Source of the DNA: Whitmania pigra
Lineage: Eukaryota > Annelida > Clitellata > Hirudinida > Haemopidae
Direction of reading: 5' to 3'
DNA: 64,000 nt
NCBI GenBank assembly: GCA_021613335.1
Contig: JAJTWR010000308.1
Span: forward strand, 578,501 to 642,500
Shown piece after piece: positions 62,106 through 64,000 of this stretch. Numbering within the stretch: the first letter of the stretch is position 1; the number at the start of each line of letters is the position of its first letter. The position numbers were made by a program, and so were the translations under genes. The notes beneath the pieces are model-generated. The model was not told the origin of the DNA. It saw nothing but the letters and a program-made list of their open reading frames with translations, and searched no databases.

Positions 62106-63886
62106 TCATGTCGGATAAATACGTGTACATACGAATTTTTCTCCTAGGGCATACTGGGCCGGACATTTCATGAGGAAATGCTGCACATTTTCGTCTTCCT
62201 GAGGACACGTTGCACACTTCCCATCGTGGTGACGTTTCACGAGAAACAAGTGTTGATTCAGAGCACACTTTCCAACTCGGAGTCTGGAGATGAGAACCTC
62301 CTTCCTCCTTGAGTTACATTGGAACTTGCTCTTCGTCGACACGTATTTCTCTGTAGCCTTGTAATGTTGGCTTAGCGGGTCTTCTTCCCATATGGTTTTC
62401 CACTGTTGGAGGATGTTGCGGGCCACGGACCAGAGATGGAAGAGTCCTCCGGCACAAAGAGTTTCGGGATCAGCAGGCATGCAGTCTTAGCTTGTGCGAA
62501 AAGCGGGGAGAGGTTTGCGTTGCTGCTGGCTTGTGCAAAGGATCGGGCGAGCGTGCCGGCTTTCTCTGAGTTTCCGAGTGGATCACCAGAGTCAGAGGTG
62601 ATCGGGGGGATTCTTGGATCGGAGCGATTGCCATTCATCCTTTTGATAGATCTCCAGAAAACAGCGACACCCGTTGAGCCGACGCAATGCATCCGCCAGC
62701 ATTCTCTTTTCTCATTCTTAATGGTCCACTAAGCTTGACCCATCATATTATTTATTATATTATGATAATTATAATCAACAAAGCTATTAAATATGATCGT
62801 AATTATTACCAACAAAGCTATTAAACATGATCGTAATTATTACCAACAAAGCTATTAAATATGATCGTAATTATTATCAACAAAACTATTAAATAGGTTC
62901 GTAATTATTACCAACAAAGCTATTAAATATGTTCATCACCGACTCCGATCGAAGTTGCCTGTAGACAGCTCTCTTTCTGTTTCTGTCTTTGACTGCCTCC
63001 TGGCAGTCGCTGTTCCAGTAAGGAACAAGAGGCCTCTTGCGCTGCCCCTTGTAGATCGAAGAGCTGTCTGTGGCTGCACTAACGATGGAGTCGGTGATGA
63101 ACTTCGTGTTCTCCTCCAGGTCATTCGAGGGTAGCTCCTGGTGGATGAGAGAGGAACACTTGGCCTGAAAGGAGTTCCAGTTGAGTGTCCTCAGGTTGAT
63201 TCTCGCTGGTCGCAGGTCCTCGAGAAGAGCCTTGTCGTTGATCGTCATCTGGATGATGAGGTGATCGCTGCCGAGGCTTGTGTTGAGAACCTTTTAAGTA
63301 GTTTTGGCCGCCCAATGTGGAGAAGCCAGCGAGACGTCAGTGGGTGACAGACTGCCGTTTTGGGCGATGTGGGTAACTTCACTTGAATTTAAAATGACTA
63401 AGTACAGGTTTGGTGCTAAATCTTCCACGATCTTACCTTTCGTATCGGAGCGACTAGTTCCGAAAATGGGAGAGTGGGCATTTAGATCCCCGCATACGAT
63501 GGCGTCTTGGTGGTTCAGAACGGTCTCCAGCACGTAGAGAAAGGTTTCCCAGGAGGCACGTAGAAGTTGACGATCTTGAGCCGCCTTGACTTCGTGATGA
63601 CCGTGGTCGACTGGCACTGAGGATCCTGGCAGACCACAGCGATGCTGTACGACAACCCTTCCCTGACGCACGTAATGATGCCGCCATGGAAGACATCGTC
63701 CGAACGGTCAAACCGTTCTACTTGATATCCCCTAAGTCTGAAAGTATGCTTGCTTTTAAGAAAAGTTTCTTGGAGCAAGATAACGTCAGGCAAAGTTTTT
63801 AAGGAATTCAAAAATGAAACGAATTCACCGGTTTTCGGACGGATGCCCTGGCAGTTCCATTGGATAATGTTTATGGCATTATCCAT
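62106..63886 (-). pseudogene. Internally deleted LINE ORF2 (I/Jockey-like)
   Basis: On the minus strand ORF2 starts at 63886 with an APE-type endonuclease: NIIQWNCQGIRPKTGEF, DVILLQETFL, GGIITCVREGLS, AIVCGDLNAHSPIFG and NTSLGSDHLIIQMT, broken by frame changes near 63530 and 63300. A linker with KRPLVPYWNSDCQEAVKDRN ends near 62937, where a minisatellite interrupts it. Then come VFWRSIKRMNGNRSDPRIPP and FAQASSNANLSPLFAQAK. Near 62480 the sequence jumps to the C-terminal part, LISRLRVGKCALNQHLFLV and the Cys/His knuckle CATCPQEDENVQHFLMKC. The whole reverse-transcriptase core, with its FADD motif, and RNase H are missing. The copy cannot move by itself. Confidence 0.85.
62768..62936. repeat. 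34-bp minisatellite inside the LINE, five copies
   Basis: Five head-to-tail copies of a 34-bp unit, accaacaaagctattaaata followed by tgatcgtaattatt, with a few substitutions. It sits where the LINE coding linker is interrupted. Confidence 0.9.
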
Positions 63887-64000
63887 GTTGAACTGTTTGG
63901 GCCATCATGCAGTTTTTGATTGCAGCTATGGCTGCACCAGGGACAGGTTCCTCCTGCGTGCACTCGAGGGCGAGGAGGAAGACGTGGTTGAGGACCTCCA
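63879..64000 (-). CDS. C-terminal end of LINE ORF1 (partial, runs off the window)
   Basis: The minus-strand frame entering from the right reads LLALECTQEEPVPGAAIAAI and ends KNCMMAQTVQHG and a stop at 63879. Its stop overlaps the ORF2 start ATGGATAAT by eight bases, in a different frame, as in many two-ORF LINEs. The nucleic-acid-binding part of ORF1 would lie beyond the edge. The product is unidentified apart from this position. Confidence 0.6.
   Translation of the reverse strand, partial: EVLNHVFLLALECTQEEPVPGAAIAAIKNCMMAQTVQHG

Overview
The window is nuclear DNA from an invertebrate animal. It is AT-rich, and its genes have many short exons, GT-AG introns, signal peptides and TATA boxes. 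Most genes have clear animal orthologs (TCF/LEF, PTCD1, legumain, BAF, EXOC5, PACS, a FASTKD protein). The BAF protein looks arthropod-like from memory, and tandem legumains are familiar in mites and ticks, but the phylum cannot be fixed from sequence alone. The gene models below were joined by hand from homology and matching splice phases, with no transcript data.

Layout. 1-5361: no gene seen. 5362-20464 (-): a TCF/LEF transcription factor in 8 exons with long introns full of trinucleotide microsatellites. 22001-25372 (-): PTCD1, a mitochondrial PPR protein. 25373-27281: spacer with a diverged dispersed repeat and a tRNA-like relic. 27282-40593 (-): three tandem legumain (asparaginyl endopeptidase) genes with matching intron positions; each has a TATA box and a TCACATGA-type E-box just upstream. 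41441-41778 (-): BAF/BANF1, head-to-head with EXOC5/Sec10 at 42389-46494 (+). 47305-53338 (-): a PACS sorting protein, with a dead LINE reverse transcriptase in one intron. 53339-55149: spacer with a second copy of the dispersed repeat. 55150-58418 (-): a 905-residue FASTKD/RAP mitochondrial RNA protein. 59760-64000: a nest of retroelements, made up of an LTR element without pol, a CR1-like fragment, and an internally deleted LINE with a 34-bp minisatellite inside it.

The genes do not form one pathway. PTCD1 and the FASTKD protein both act on mitochondrial RNA. EXOC5 and PACS act in membrane traffic. The legumains are lysosomal or gut proteases. I found no wholly new system. The best leads are the shared promoter signature of the legumain array, the TCF gene that ends without a C-clamp and uses a GC splice donor, the Lys/Ser-rich insert in PACS, and the pol-less LTR element.
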